Assembly: GCA_910578185.1 (NCBI GenBank)
Contig: CAJTPN010000006.1
Location: 2,111 to 66,110, forward strand
Reading direction: 5' to 3'
Length of the DNA: 64,000 nucleotides
Source: an uncultured Acetatifactor sp.
Lineage (GTDB): Bacteria > Bacillota > Clostridia > Lachnospirales > Lachnospiraceae
Position 1 is the stretch's first letter. The number at the start of each line of letters is the position of its first letter. The position numbers and the translations under genes are program-made. Shown in pieces: positions 33,643 to 42,100 of this stretch. The notes under the pieces are model-generated. The model ran no database searches. It saw only the letters and a list, made by a program, of their open reading frames with translations, and had not been told where the DNA came from.

Positions 33643-34890
33643 TCAGTTTCTTCTGATATCCCCGTCTATCAGTTCCAATGCTTCCGGACGCCCCGCCTCG
33701 TCATAAAGAATTTGCCAGCACATATGCTCCTCTGCCCAGGGAGCGCAGCTGAACAAAAGTTTTCCGTCCGTCTCCATATCATAGGCCAATACCTTGCCGA
33801 TTTCCTTTTCCCCTTCTCCCTGCCGCAGCTCCAGCCGCCAATATGCCCCTGTGGCAATCTCCATACACCAGACCGTGTCATGAGTATAGCCCACCGTCTC
33901 AGCCCTTTCCTCTCTATCCCCGGAATCACCATATACCCTTGGATCCAGACTGAAAAACAGGAAATCATCGGTTCCAGTCAAAGGCCTCCCACAGATGGAA
34001 GCAAAAACACTGTCATTTCCGTCCGGCCTCAAAATCAGATAACGCACAGGGAGGCGCTCCTGATGGGCAAATTCCAAAAAAAGATTCTCCCCAAAATACC
34101 TCTTTCTGCCATAGGAGACTAAAGGCCAGTTCTCCTCCAAAAGTGATTCCCCGTTCTCCTGCACATCACAGTCAAAGTCACCCTCTCTTCCGACCAAATC
34201 CACCTGCCTGTCTCCCACCTGCAGATGGGTTTCCCCATAAGAAAGCACAACGTCTGAAAGCGGCAGAGGTTCCGTCACCTGTTCCAATACTTCCCCTGTG
34301 ATTCCATCCAATAAGAGCTGAAACTTTGTGTCTTTCCAATCATTAATGACGGTTACCACCACATTGCCGTCCCTTTGCAGGGCAAGGGCCAGACGATTCC
34401 CCTGAAATAGCTTCACATTGTATAGCCGACGCTTCTTGCCGCTTTCATGCTCTCTTACATAAAGCCCTCTCCCACAGGAATAGTAAATCCCATATTGGTT
34501 TACCTGATATCCGTCCATAGCCCATTCGCTCAGGATACGGCTGCTGCCATCCTCCGGAGTGTACCTCCACACACCGTTATGCCTCTCATGATAGTAATAG
34601 ATACCGTCCACCAATGTCCCCGCCGATGCATTGCAGCCCATGCGAAACAGCCCAAGCCTGTCTATCACGCTTCCCGTACCTGCTATCATCAATACCATAC
34701 ACGCGGCCAATAACAGCCATTTGCGCAGATTGCTCTTCTTCACCATCCCCTTCTTTCGGAGCGATTTGCCCTCACCGTCTTCAACCGTTGGCCCGCCGAA
34801 ACCGGCAAGACTTTTTCTTTCGCTTCTCTCCAAAAGCTTCTCGTCCAAATTACCTATGGCCTCAAATAGTTCTTCCCTGTTCACAGACAT
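33643..34890 (-). CDS. Single-pass membrane protein overlapping an ECF sigma gene, likely anti-sigma partner
   Basis: 415 aa: a cytosolic N-terminus of about 55 residues, one membrane helix (WLLLAACMVLMIAGTGSVI, about 57-76), then an extracytoplasmic region with repeated GIYYY/GLYV-type beta motifs reminiscent of a propeller. Its ATG lies inside the last 29 nt of the upstream ECF sigma gene, the usual coupling for a sigma and its membrane regulator. No known anti-sigma domain is recognised; role inferred from topology and overlap. Confidence 0.6.
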   Translation of the reverse strand: MSVNREELFEAIGNLDEKLLERSERKSLAGFGGPTVEDGEGKSLRKKGMVKKSNLRKWLLLAACMVLMIAGTGSVIDRLGLFRMGCNASAGTLVDGIYYYHERHNGVWRYTPEDGSSRILSEWAMDGYQVNQYGIYYSCGRGLYVREHESGKKRRLYNVKLFQGNRLALALQRDGNVVVTVINDWKDTKFQLLLDGITGEVLEQVTEPLPLSDVVLSYGETHLQVGDRQVDLVGREGDFDCDVQENGESLLEENWPLVSYGRKRYFGENLFLEFAHQERLPVRYLILRPDGNDSVFASICGRPLTGTDDFLFFSLDPRVYGDSGDREERAETVGYTHDTVWCMEIATGAYWRLELRQGEGEKEIGKVLAYDMETDGKLLFSCAPWAEEHMCWQILYDEAGRPEALELIDGDIRRN

Positions 34891-35440
34891 ACCCCTCCTT
34901 TTCCAGATACGCTCTTAAAGCCTTGCGGGTACGGCTTAAAATAACCGAAACATGGTTTTCCTTTAACCCGTACCGCAAAGCTATCTCCTCCACACGCTCC
35001 GCAAAAAAATATCTCCGCACAAATATATTTCCTTCCCGCAGGGATAAACCGTACACAAAATCCGTGATAGTCCGTCCAAGCTCCCTTGCCAGAATCTGCC
35101 CCTCCATATCGGAGCCATCCGAAACACATTCTCCCAATTCTTCCAAAACCAGTTCTATCTCACCGCCGCCCCGTTTTACTGCCCGATCACGACGATAGCG
35201 ATTAAAGGACAGGTTCCTGGTTATCTTTGCCAGAAACATACACAGACAGTCAGGGTATGCGGGCGGTATGGCATTCCAGGCACGCAGCCATGTATCATTG
35301 ACACATTCCTCCGAGTCCTCCCTGTTTTTCAATATGGCGTCCGCCACCCGAAAACAATAGGCTCCATATTTCATCGCCGTCTCCCTGACGGCTTCCTCCT
35401 GCCGATTTCTATACATGTCCATGATTTTTTCGTCCGTCAT
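34862..35440 (-). CDS. ECF-type RNA polymerase sigma factor
   Basis: 192 aa with sigma region 2 (AVRETAMKYGAYCFRVADAI, then DSEECVNDTWLRAW) and region 4 (LREGNIFVRRYFFAERVEEI, then ALRYGLKENHVSVILSR). It directs RNA polymerase to a small regulon under control of the overlapping membrane protein. Target unknown. Promoter 35536-35564 is of the sigma-A type, so autoregulation is not evident. Confidence 0.88.
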   Translation of the reverse strand: MTDEKIMDMYRNRQEEAVRETAMKYGAYCFRVADAILKNREDSEECVNDTWLRAWNAIPPAYPDCLCMFLAKITRNLSFNRYRRDRAVKRGGGEIELVLEELGECVSDGSDMEGQILARELGRTITDFVYGLSLREGNIFVRRYFFAERVEEIALRYGLKENHVSVILSRTRKALRAYLEKEGYVCEQGRTI

Positions 35441-35535
35441 ACCGATCCCTCCCCCAGGCCGCAGGCAAAGTCCGCTACATAGTTTCCGGCATCATCCCCC
35501 CGCCGGACTACCAAATTTCTTCCAAATGCCCTTCT

Positions 35536-35564
35536 ATCATATAAGACCCCAAATCCCCTGTCAA
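35536..35564 (-). promoter_or_regulatory. Promoter of the ECF sigma operon
   Basis: -35 TTGACA (35564-35559), 17-nt spacer, -10 TATGAT (35541-35536), about 95 nt before the sigma start. The leader contains CCGGCGGGGGGATGATGCCGG, whose CCGGC/GCCGG ends could pair. Confidence 0.65.
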
Positions 35565-35699
35565 TCTTACAGCCTTCATCAAAAAACTAATTTCCCACTA
35601 TATTGCGATTTCTCAAGTCAATCCGTAAGATCAAAAAACCTTTGACATTCAGCATCATCTTCTGGGAACGATGGGCTGCAAAATATCAAATGGCAATGA

Positions 35700-35747
35700 T
35701 AAAAACAGTCAGGGCTGAATGGAGTAATTCCACATAAAGCCCTGACT
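35700..35747 (-). terminator. Terminator after the response regulator
   Basis: Minus-strand RNA: AGTCAGGGCT ... AGCCCTGACT followed by GTTTTTA, with an inner TGGA/TCCA hairpin. It separates the blaI-regulator operon from the ECF operon. The remainder of the 35441-35879 gap shows no other gene. Confidence 0.85.
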
Positions 35748-35879
35748 TCCATTTTAATTTACTTACCCAAACATCCTGCTCATATTCTCTTCCGTAATTG
35801 ACGCCATGACAACACAGGAATTTTCTCTTGTTCCGATCTCTACACAACAACGCACAAAAACTGTACACATCTGCCTGTG

Positions 35880-36578
35880 TTATCCTACTTTATACCCGTT
35901 TCCCCAAACCCCTTTCAGATACTGGGGTTGTTTTGGATTTTCTTCTATTTTTTCTCTGATATGGCAGATGTGTACCGCAATGGTATTATCCACTCCAATC
36001 GCCCGCATATTCCAGATATTTTCATAGATCTGGCTGTTGGAAAACACCCTTCCCTTCTGTCCCACCAAAAGCCGAAGTATCTTATATTCTACCGGCGTCA
36101 GCCGTACCATCCTTCCATCCACCATAACGCTTCGCCGCATATCATCCACAACCAAACCGCCCACCTTATAAATCCTGTCAATATTATCCCCCATTCCTGC
36201 CATCTGCGTATATCTGCGCAGCTGAGACTTTATACGAGCCAGAAGTACCAACGGATTACAGTCCACTGTCACATAATCGTCCGCCCCAGCCTCCAACGCC
36301 ATAATCTTCGCTGTTTCCGCCGTCTGCGCCGAAACAACAATTAACGGAACAGGACTCTTTCGTCTCAAACTAAGGATCAATTCAATCCCCTTATCCCAGC
36401 CTTTTTCATTTAACTCCACATCCACCAGAATCAAATGTACTTCAACATCCTCCAAAATAGGATACAACTGTTCCGCATTGGCTGCAATCAAAACGGTCAG
36501 ACCCTCTCCCCTGCAAAGAACTGCCATCTTTTCCACTATTCCTGTCTGATTATTATAAACTAAGATTCTCTTTTCCAT
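35880..36578 (-). CDS. Atypical OmpR-family response regulator (orphan)
   Basis: 232 aa: receiver domain then winged-helix DNA-binding domain (LTPVEYKILRLLVGQKGRVF, wing VWGNGYKVG). The beta-3 Asp is present (ILVDVEL), but the acidic pair after beta-1 is replaced (ILVYNNQ) and the beta-5 Lys is missing (DDYVTVDC), so Mg-dependent phosphorylation is doubtful. No histidine kinase is adjacent. ATG at 36578 with GGGG 5 nt upstream is preferred to GTG at 36599. It follows the blaI and small-protein genes closely. Confidence 0.88.
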   Translation of the reverse strand: MEKRILVYNNQTGIVEKMAVLCRGEGLTVLIAANAEQLYPILEDVEVHLILVDVELNEKGWDKGIELILSLRRKSPVPLIVVSAQTAETAKIMALEAGADDYVTVDCNPLVLLARIKSQLRRYTQMAGMGDNIDRIYKVGGLVVDDMRRSVMVDGRMVRLTPVEYKILRLLVGQKGRVFSNSQIYENIWNMRAIGVDNTIAVHICHIREKIEENPKQPQYLKGVWGNGYKVG

Positions 36579-36595
36579 TATATCCCCACTTTCCG

Positions 36596-36847
36596 TCACA
36601 ACTCCGGAGCACCTTCATTTGGCCCACAAATCAATTCCACTTCCCGCGTCTTGAAATTGATCATAACCTGGCAACAGTTCCCGGACTCTGCTCTGACTAA
36701 ATAAGTATCCTCATATGTCATTTCAATTGACTCCACAGTTTCCCCTCCGAAACGGCGGATCATAAAAAGTAACACTACACCAACTGAATGTCCGTCATAT
36801 CCGCGCAATACAATCAACATGCTTGACGATAAAACCCAATCAATCAC
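36596..36847 (-). CDS. Small unrecognised protein; start resembles BlaR1
   Basis: 83 codons overlapping the end of blaI by 8 nt. The first residues (MIDWVLSSSMLIVL) look like the first membrane segment of a BlaR1/MecR1 sensor, which normally follows blaI. The rest (SIEMTYEDTYLVRAESGNCC) is unrelated and soluble. An internal GTG at 36736 has a strong GGAGGGG site 5 nt upstream and could make a 46-aa protein. Possibly a deletion fusion. Function unknown. Confidence 0.45.
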   Translation of the reverse strand: MIDWVLSSSMLIVLRGYDGHSVGVVLLFMIRRFGGETVESIEMTYEDTYLVRAESGNCCQVMINFKTREVELICGPNEGAPEL

Positions 36848-37217
36848 GTTTTTCCTCCTCCGCTCTGTCCAGTATCTGCCGCAATTCTGACAATTCCTCC
36901 GGACTCAAGCGCCGCTTCTCCACAAATCCACTCACCAGCATACTGATACTGCCGTGATAGACCCTGTTTAAAAAGCTTTCCGTCTCCTTTTTAACCGCTG
37001 TCTCACGTTCGATCAAAGGCGCATAAGTTTTCATCTGTCCGTTATCCTCACAGACGATCAGTCCCTTCTCCGTCATTCGCCGCAGCATTGTCAAAGTAGT
37101 GCTCCTGCTCCATCCGGTACGCCCCACCATATCTGTCACAATCTGACTTCCCACTTTTGGAGAATACTCCCACAGGCTCTCCATCACATTCCATTCCGCT
37201 TCGCTTAATTCCTTCAT
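36840..37217 (-). CDS. blaI: BlaI/MecI/CopY-family repressor
   Basis: 125 aa winged-helix repressor: LSEAEWNVMESLWEYSP at the N-terminus, recognition region WSRSTTLTMLRRMTEKGLI, and a C-terminal dimerisation helix with LVSGFVEKRRLSPEELSELR. ATG at 37217 follows GGGGG by 4 nt. Two palindromes of BlaI type lie at its promoter, implying autorepression. No sensor protease or beta-lactamase gene is adjacent, so the inducing signal is unknown. Confidence 0.85.
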   Translation of the reverse strand: MKELSEAEWNVMESLWEYSPKVGSQIVTDMVGRTGWSRSTTLTMLRRMTEKGLIVCEDNGQMKTYAPLIERETAVKKETESFLNRVYHGSISMLVSGFVEKRRLSPEELSELRQILDRAEEEKRD

Positions 37218-37263
37218 AGCGCCCCCATTTCTCCAGCTTTTCATATGATTTATACCATCACTT

Positions 37264-37314
37264 CTGTCTACACTGTAAACACAGTATAGCATATTCTGTT
37301 TACATTGTAAACAG
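37264..37314 (-). promoter_or_regulatory. blaI promoter with two BlaI-type operators
   Basis: Operator 1 (37296-37314) CTGTTTACA-A-TGTAAACAG is a perfect palindrome; operator 2 (37265-37281) TGTCTACAC-TGTAAACA has one mismatch. Both contain the TACA/TGTA half-sites of BlaI/MecI operators. The -35 TTTACA (37311-37306) lies inside operator 1. The -10 TATACT (37288-37283), 17 nt on, lies between the two, so repressor would block the promoter. Confidence 0.75.
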
Positions 37315-37456
37315 CAAATTACAGTCAAAAACACATTTCCTAAAACACTACCATAAAACAGCCATTCAAACTATAAAGACAAGAATTATGCTCCGAACAG
37401 TTACCAAACATAGATGAGAAGCTCTGAGTGTTTCTTTTGCATACGGTTTTATTTCA

Positions 37457-37491
37457 GAAAAAAAACGGTAAACCTATAATGGATTTACCGT
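37457..37491 (-). terminator. Terminator after the HTH gene
   Basis: Minus-strand RNA: ACGGTAAA ... TTTACCGT followed by TTTTTTT, ending the DUF2975-HTH operon. Around it, 37315-37456 and 37492-37631 contain nothing else I can support; a 66-codon + strand frame there has no ribosome site. Confidence 0.8.
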
Positions 37492-37631
37492 CGTTTAAAG
37501 TGCTTCCTATTCCTTCAGAAGTAGTTCCTGTACAGATTTTTAATGTCCATTGTGCTGTTCATACCGGGAGCCTGATCATTCTTGAATACTCACTCAGTTC
37601 AAAAGCATACGAATGTTATTTCCTATAATAA

Positions 37632-37856
37632 TTAATTTGGATCAGTTGGCACATCTCGCTGAAACTCAAGAATGTCTCCCGGCTGACAATCTAAAACATC
37701 ACAAATCGCATTAAGTGTGGAAAAACGTACAGCACTTATTTTTCCTGTTTTCATTTTTGAGAGATTAACATTTGATACGCCAACCCGTTCTGCCAATTCG
37801 TTAAGTGATATTTTACGGTCGGCCATTACCCTGTCTAAACGTAAAATAATTGCCAT
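37632..37856 (-). CDS. Cro/C1-type HTH regulator, YozG-like
   Basis: 74 aa, one helix-turn-helix (KISLNELAERVGVSNVNLSK, about residues 15-34) with the C-terminal NAICDVLDCQPGDIL segment of small XRE regulators. It follows a DUF2975 membrane protein by 12 nt. This pair is common in Firmicutes, and the regulator probably controls its own operon. Confidence 0.88.
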   Translation of the reverse strand: MAIILRLDRVMADRKISLNELAERVGVSNVNLSKMKTGKISAVRFSTLNAICDVLDCQPGDILEFQRDVPTDPN

Positions 37857-37868
37857 CTTTTCAATCCC

Positions 37869-38480
37869 CTAAAGTGTCTCGTCGGCCTGTTGCTGCAAAA
37901 TCACGCCATATTCAAATATATAGCTTAAGCATAGCACCACTCCGCCGATTAATGCTAATTCCAACTCACTGACAAATGATGTGCGAGCGGTGGGAGGTCC
38001 CCAAATGAAAAGGACAGCGGCTTCTAAAACATTCTTATAAGCAAAAACCCCCAGAAGAAGCAAACCAATATAACGCACCAGATGACTGCAAACCAATGTA
38101 AAAGGACTCTCGTCCAATTTAATACGGCGAAAGACAGAAGCCAGACACCATAAAATTGTCGCAAACAATACCTGGTATCCTAATGCTATTAACCAAACAA
38201 TACCAAACAATGTCTTACATGAGTATTGATGCATGTGAAAACTGGTATTGGTTACAAATAAATATAATCCCTTGTCGCCAATATGAAAACCAACCTTAGC
38301 GTTACTTCCAAACTGTTCTGCAATAAATGATGATTCAGGAGTAACTAATGCACATATCCCCAAAAATATCAATACCATAAGCGACAATATCAAATACACC
38401 CAAAACAATATGCATAAAAATTTCCCAAGAGCATTGCAACGATTTTTCATAATACTTTGCTTGTTTTCCAATATGGACAT
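37869..38480 (-). CDS. DUF2975 family membrane protein
   Basis: 203 aa with four hydrophobic segments (FLCILFWVYLILSLMVLIFL; IVWLIALGYQVLFATILWCL; LVRYIGLLLLGVFAY; ALIGGVVLCLSYIFEYGVIL) and the C-terminal FEYGVILQQQADETL typical of DUF2975. Function unknown; genes of this family occur with a small HTH regulator. ATG at 38480 with GAGGAGG 6 nt upstream. Confidence 0.82.
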   Translation of the reverse strand: MSILENKQSIMKNRCNALGKFLCILFWVYLILSLMVLIFLGICALVTPESSFIAEQFGSNAKVGFHIGDKGLYLFVTNTSFHMHQYSCKTLFGIVWLIALGYQVLFATILWCLASVFRRIKLDESPFTLVCSHLVRYIGLLLLGVFAYKNVLEAAVLFIWGPPTARTSFVSELELALIGGVVLCLSYIFEYGVILQQQADETL

Positions 38481-38542
38481 AACATTCCTCCTCTTTTTTG
38501 TAAAACCCATTCTCATACTATTTCCTCATACTATTTCTCTAA

Positions 38543-38572
38543 ATAATATATCATATTTATTATGATTGTCAA
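38543..38572 (-). promoter_or_regulatory. Promoter of the DUF2975-HTH operon with palindrome
   Basis: -35 TTGACA (38572-38567), 18-nt spacer, -10 TATTAT (38548-38543). The spacer contains ATCATA-ATAAA-TATGAT, and ATGAT-T-ATCAT lies just upstream. Both are candidate sites for the HTH protein. Confidence 0.55.
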
Positions 38573-38762
38573 TAATTTTTTTATGATAATCATTAATTTC
38601 CATTTATTTCCCTTGTTTCCCTTGTTTCACTCATGGGTAAGGATATTTCAATCATTTTTCGTTCCGAGCAATCCGCCACACATGGAACTTTCCTGCCGTA
38701 ACTGCCGCCGGAAGCCCGCCCGGTGCCATAATCCACTGACTTGCTCTAACAATCATAAAAAC

Positions 38763-38833
38763 AAAAAAACTTCTGTTTCTTATCAAAGGGTACTCGCACT
38801 GACTCTCGGCCTCTGAAAATAAACAGAAGTTTT
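38763..38833 (-). terminator. Terminator after the 38884-39657 gene
   Basis: Minus-strand RNA: AAACTTCTGTTT ... AAACAGAAGTTT followed by TTTTGTTTTT, with a loop of about 40 nt. The stem is perfect over 12 bp. The stretch 38581-38762 shows no gene. Confidence 0.7.
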
Positions 38834-38883
38834 ATATTTAATTCAAAAAGCTTTCAGGATATAAAAGTAATCGGCTATTTCAA

Positions 38884-39657
38884 TTAATAGTCCAGCAATA
38901 TCGGCACCTGATTTTCCTCCGCAAATTTCAGCCCGAAATAAAAAATAGAAAAGGCAAATTTTGCCAAGGATTGTGTGTCATATTCCATATGCTCCGCCTC
39001 CGTGGTTATCTTTCCGTCCGCCCCTATCTGACCGTCTGCCGGATAGCCTTCGGTTCGGCTCCAGCCGAGAATGGTATCCTCGTCCGCCTGCCATGCCAAA
39101 TCGTTCAACGTTTCCAATTCCCTGCGAAGTCCGGCTGTGGTGGCAATCATTGTCTGGCAGCCGGTTGGCAGCGGTGCCTGGAACAGAATGCCGTCCGGCA
39201 AAGGAAGCCAGCAGCTTGTATCCCGAAACAGGGACCAAATTTTTTCCTGATCTTGCGAAAGCCGGTCAATCAAAGGATGGTTCCTAAACTCCCAATGCTT
39301 TTTAACAGTGGCTGGAACCGGTTCCCCATAGGAATGACAGGCGGCTACCAACAGCATGGCCCCCATTGCGTCCCAATCCGGCTTATCGGTAAAATACGGC
39401 TTATCGTTATCCTCGATCCAGGCCGCATAAGGCTTTTGCCCAGGCCTCATAACTGCCGCCAATATCTGATCACGCCAGTTTTCAACCTCCTCCTGGATTT
39501 GAGCAGGAGACATTTTCTCCTCCTCTGAAAGTACATCCCCCTCCGCAGTAACGCGATGAAATCCATACCCGTTTTCCTCCGCCCACTGCCAAACGACGGT
39601 TTTCCAATTATGCGCATAATACCTTGTAAGTGTTCCTGCATATAGATCAAGTCCCAT
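38884..39657 (-). CDS. Unrecognised soluble protein (MGLDLYAGTLTRYY family)
   Basis: 257 aa, no membrane segment or signal peptide, rich in Trp and acidic residues, starting MGLDLYAGTLTRYYAHNWKT. I do not recognise a domain with a defined role. The compact, Trp-rich style resembles immunity-type or SMI1-like proteins, but that is only an impression. ATG at 39657 has GGGAGG 5 nt upstream. It stands alone, with a terminator downstream. Confidence 0.7.
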   Translation of the reverse strand: MGLDLYAGTLTRYYAHNWKTVVWQWAEENGYGFHRVTAEGDVLSEEEKMSPAQIQEEVENWRDQILAAVMRPGQKPYAAWIEDNDKPYFTDKPDWDAMGAMLLVAACHSYGEPVPATVKKHWEFRNHPLIDRLSQDQEKIWSLFRDTSCWLPLPDGILFQAPLPTGCQTMIATTAGLRRELETLNDLAWQADEDTILGWSRTEGYPADGQIGADGKITTEAEHMEYDTQSLAKFAFSIFYFGLKFAEENQVPILLDY

Positions 39658-39743
39658 GGCAACCTCCCAATAAAGTCCGTCGATTCCTTTACTGCCTGTC
39701 AAGCAAAAAGGATAGTTCGTTTTTCACCTTGCACAAAACTTCT

Positions 39744-42008
39744 TTATTTCGCCCTGGGCGCAAATTTCATGCGCAAAATATACCAAAGGCTGCCGGCCAG
39801 ACAAATAGAAGAATAAGCGCCGCAGACAATTCCCACCATCAAAGGCAGCGCAAAATCTTTGATGCTGGTCACACCCATCACATACAGCACTGCCACCATG
39901 ATAAAAGTAGTCAGGGAAGTAAAGATACTCCTGGACATGGTCTGGGTAACGCTTCTGTCCACAATCTCTTTCAAATCTTCTTTATGGGTCATTGCCCCTA
40001 TATTCTCGCGCACACGGTCAAAAATGACAATGGTAGCGTTGATGGAATATCCCACTATGGTCAACATACACGCCACAAAGGTATTGCTCACCGACACCCT
40101 GGCCACCGCATAGAAGGCCAGCACAACCAGAACATCATGAAGCAGGGCGACAATACTGCTGATGCCAAATCGAATATCGCTAAATCGTATTCTGATATAA
40201 ATCAACATACAGACAATGGCCACGATCACCGCAAGAATCGTATCCGACTTCATCTCATTGCTGATGGTGGAACTGATGGTCTCGGAATTGATCAGTTCCC
40301 TGCTAACCCCCAATTTTTCTGTGAACATTTGTTCCAAAGCCTGTCTCTCTTCAACCCCCAGGGACGATGTCTTGAAAATCACTTCCCCGGAATCCTGTAC
40401 AGTCTGGATTTGTACGCTGCCCCCGACAATTTCTTCGATCAGCGGCGCCACCTGGGAATTAGCCTTCTCCAATGTCATCGCCTCCTGGAAAGTCACCGTG
40501 GTAGCCGTGCCGCCCTTAAACTCAAGGCTGTAATTTAACACATCGCCGGTAGAGGCTTTGTTTATCCCCATCACAACAAATCCTGCCAAAATGATCACAC
40601 CGGATACGGCAAAACAGATTCCTTTCTTGGACAGAATGGAAAGTACCTTTCCTTCCTTTCCCAAACCATATAATTTCTCGCTTTTCAAACCCAGGGCATA
40701 AAATGCATAAATCAGATACCTGGTGACCACCAGGGAAGTAAACATGGAAAGCACAATACCCAAGGCAAGCGTCTGGGCAAATCCCTTTACCGTGCCCGGT
40801 CCCAGCAAAAGCAAAACCCCCGCCGCAATCAGTGTGGTGATATTTCCGTCCACAATGGCTGACAATGCCTTGTCAAAACCGATCTTAATGGCATTGCGTA
40901 CCGTTTTACCCGTTGCAAGTTCCTCCCGGATACGTGCAAAAATGATGACATTCGCATCCACCGCCATACCGATGGACAGGATAATGCCCGCCACTCCGGA
41001 CAGAGTAAGCGTCATATCAAAGCCTCTTAAAAGCAAAATTACTAAAGCCACATAGGAGAACAATCCGATCACAGATGCCACTCCGGGCAAAAGATATACT
41101 ACAATCATAAATACCGCCACAATCCCAAGGCCGATGGCGCCGGCTTTCAGACTGGTGTCGATTGCTTCCACACCCAGCTGCGCTCCTACAACCTTGGAGT
41201 GCAGTTCCTCCAGCTCAAGTTTAAGTCCGCCAATTCGGATGGTGGAAGCCAGACTTTCTGCTTTCTCATAGGATTCTATGGGAGATATCTGGGCATTGCC
41301 GTCTGTAATCGCCACATTTACCTTTGGCGCGCTGATGATATTTCCATCATAATAGATAGCCAGCGTCTCATTCTTATCACGCGCATTCTCTGTGGCCTGT
41401 GCAAACCGCTCCCTGCCCTCCTCGGTCATCACCAGATCCACCGCATATACTGAATTCTGCAGGGTATTATTGGTTCTGGTGGTACCGGCCTGCGCATCCT
41501 TCACATCCGTACCCTGAACCAGAATGGAACCATTTTCCAGCAACTCTTCTATGGACTTATGCAGCACATAGACATACCCGTACTCACCATTCGCGCCGGG
41601 AACGCTCTGCTGCGAGTAGTTTAAATTGCCTTCCGAATCGGTCTGGGCAATAAAATACAGCGCTCCCGGCCTGCCCAACTCCTGTAAAATAGCATTGGCG
41701 TCCTTGACGCCCGGAATCTCAATATTTATCCTGTCGCTGCCCTCCTGGTAGACGATCGCCTCCGTGCTGTACTGTTCCACACGCTTCTGCAGCTTTGCAA
41801 TCGTATCCTTCATATCGGTAGCGCTTGGATTCTCCTCTCCCACCACCTGATACGTAATACTGACACCGCCTGCAAGATCAAGCCCCAGCTTGATACTGGA
41901 GGCGCTTCCCTCCCCTTCCGCATTCACGCCGAAGATATCGACATAAATCACTCCGGTCAAAATCAATAAGATACAAAGCAGTATCACTATTGCCCTGTCT
42001 TTTTTCAT
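39744..42008 (-). CDS. secDF: SecDF fusion, protein export accessory
   Basis: 754 aa RND-type protein that uses the ion gradient to pull secreted proteins from SecYEG. SecD half: N-terminal membrane helix, GLDLAGGVSITYQV, periplasmic P1 region and six helices. SecF half starts near residue 455 and carries EFKGGTATTVTF and FDRVRENIGA. SecD and SecF are separate in many bacteria but fused here as in Bacillus. ATG at 42008, AGGTGG 7 nt upstream. It follows scfB by about 90 nt. Confidence 0.95.
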   Translation of the reverse strand: MKKDRAIVILLCILLILTGVIYVDIFGVNAEGEGSASSIKLGLDLAGGVSITYQVVGEENPSATDMKDTIAKLQKRVEQYSTEAIVYQEGSDRINIEIPGVKDANAILQELGRPGALYFIAQTDSEGNLNYSQQSVPGANGEYGYVYVLHKSIEELLENGSILVQGTDVKDAQAGTTRTNNTLQNSVYAVDLVMTEEGRERFAQATENARDKNETLAIYYDGNIISAPKVNVAITDGNAQISPIESYEKAESLASTIRIGGLKLELEELHSKVVGAQLGVEAIDTSLKAGAIGLGIVAVFMIVVYLLPGVASVIGLFSYVALVILLLRGFDMTLTLSGVAGIILSIGMAVDANVIIFARIREELATGKTVRNAIKIGFDKALSAIVDGNITTLIAAGVLLLLGPGTVKGFAQTLALGIVLSMFTSLVVTRYLIYAFYALGLKSEKLYGLGKEGKVLSILSKKGICFAVSGVIILAGFVVMGINKASTGDVLNYSLEFKGGTATTVTFQEAMTLEKANSQVAPLIEEIVGGSVQIQTVQDSGEVIFKTSSLGVEERQALEQMFTEKLGVSRELINSETISSTISNEMKSDTILAVIVAIVCMLIYIRIRFSDIRFGISSIVALLHDVLVVLAFYAVARVSVSNTFVACMLTIVGYSINATIVIFDRVRENIGAMTHKEDLKEIVDRSVTQTMSRSIFTSLTTFIMVAVLYVMGVTSIKDFALPLMVGIVCGAYSSICLAGSLWYILRMKFAPRAK

Positions 42009-42100
42009 ACGCTTCCCACCTTTCCCTTCTGTTAGGATTTCACAGCAATTCGACGGCCTCAATATCAGTTATTGATGCATTCCGGCCGTTGCCCAAATCT

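Noticed and set aside
37428..37628. 66-codon + strand ORF in the blaI-HTH gap
   Set aside because: No ribosome site, runs through a terminator of the opposite strand, no recognisable family.
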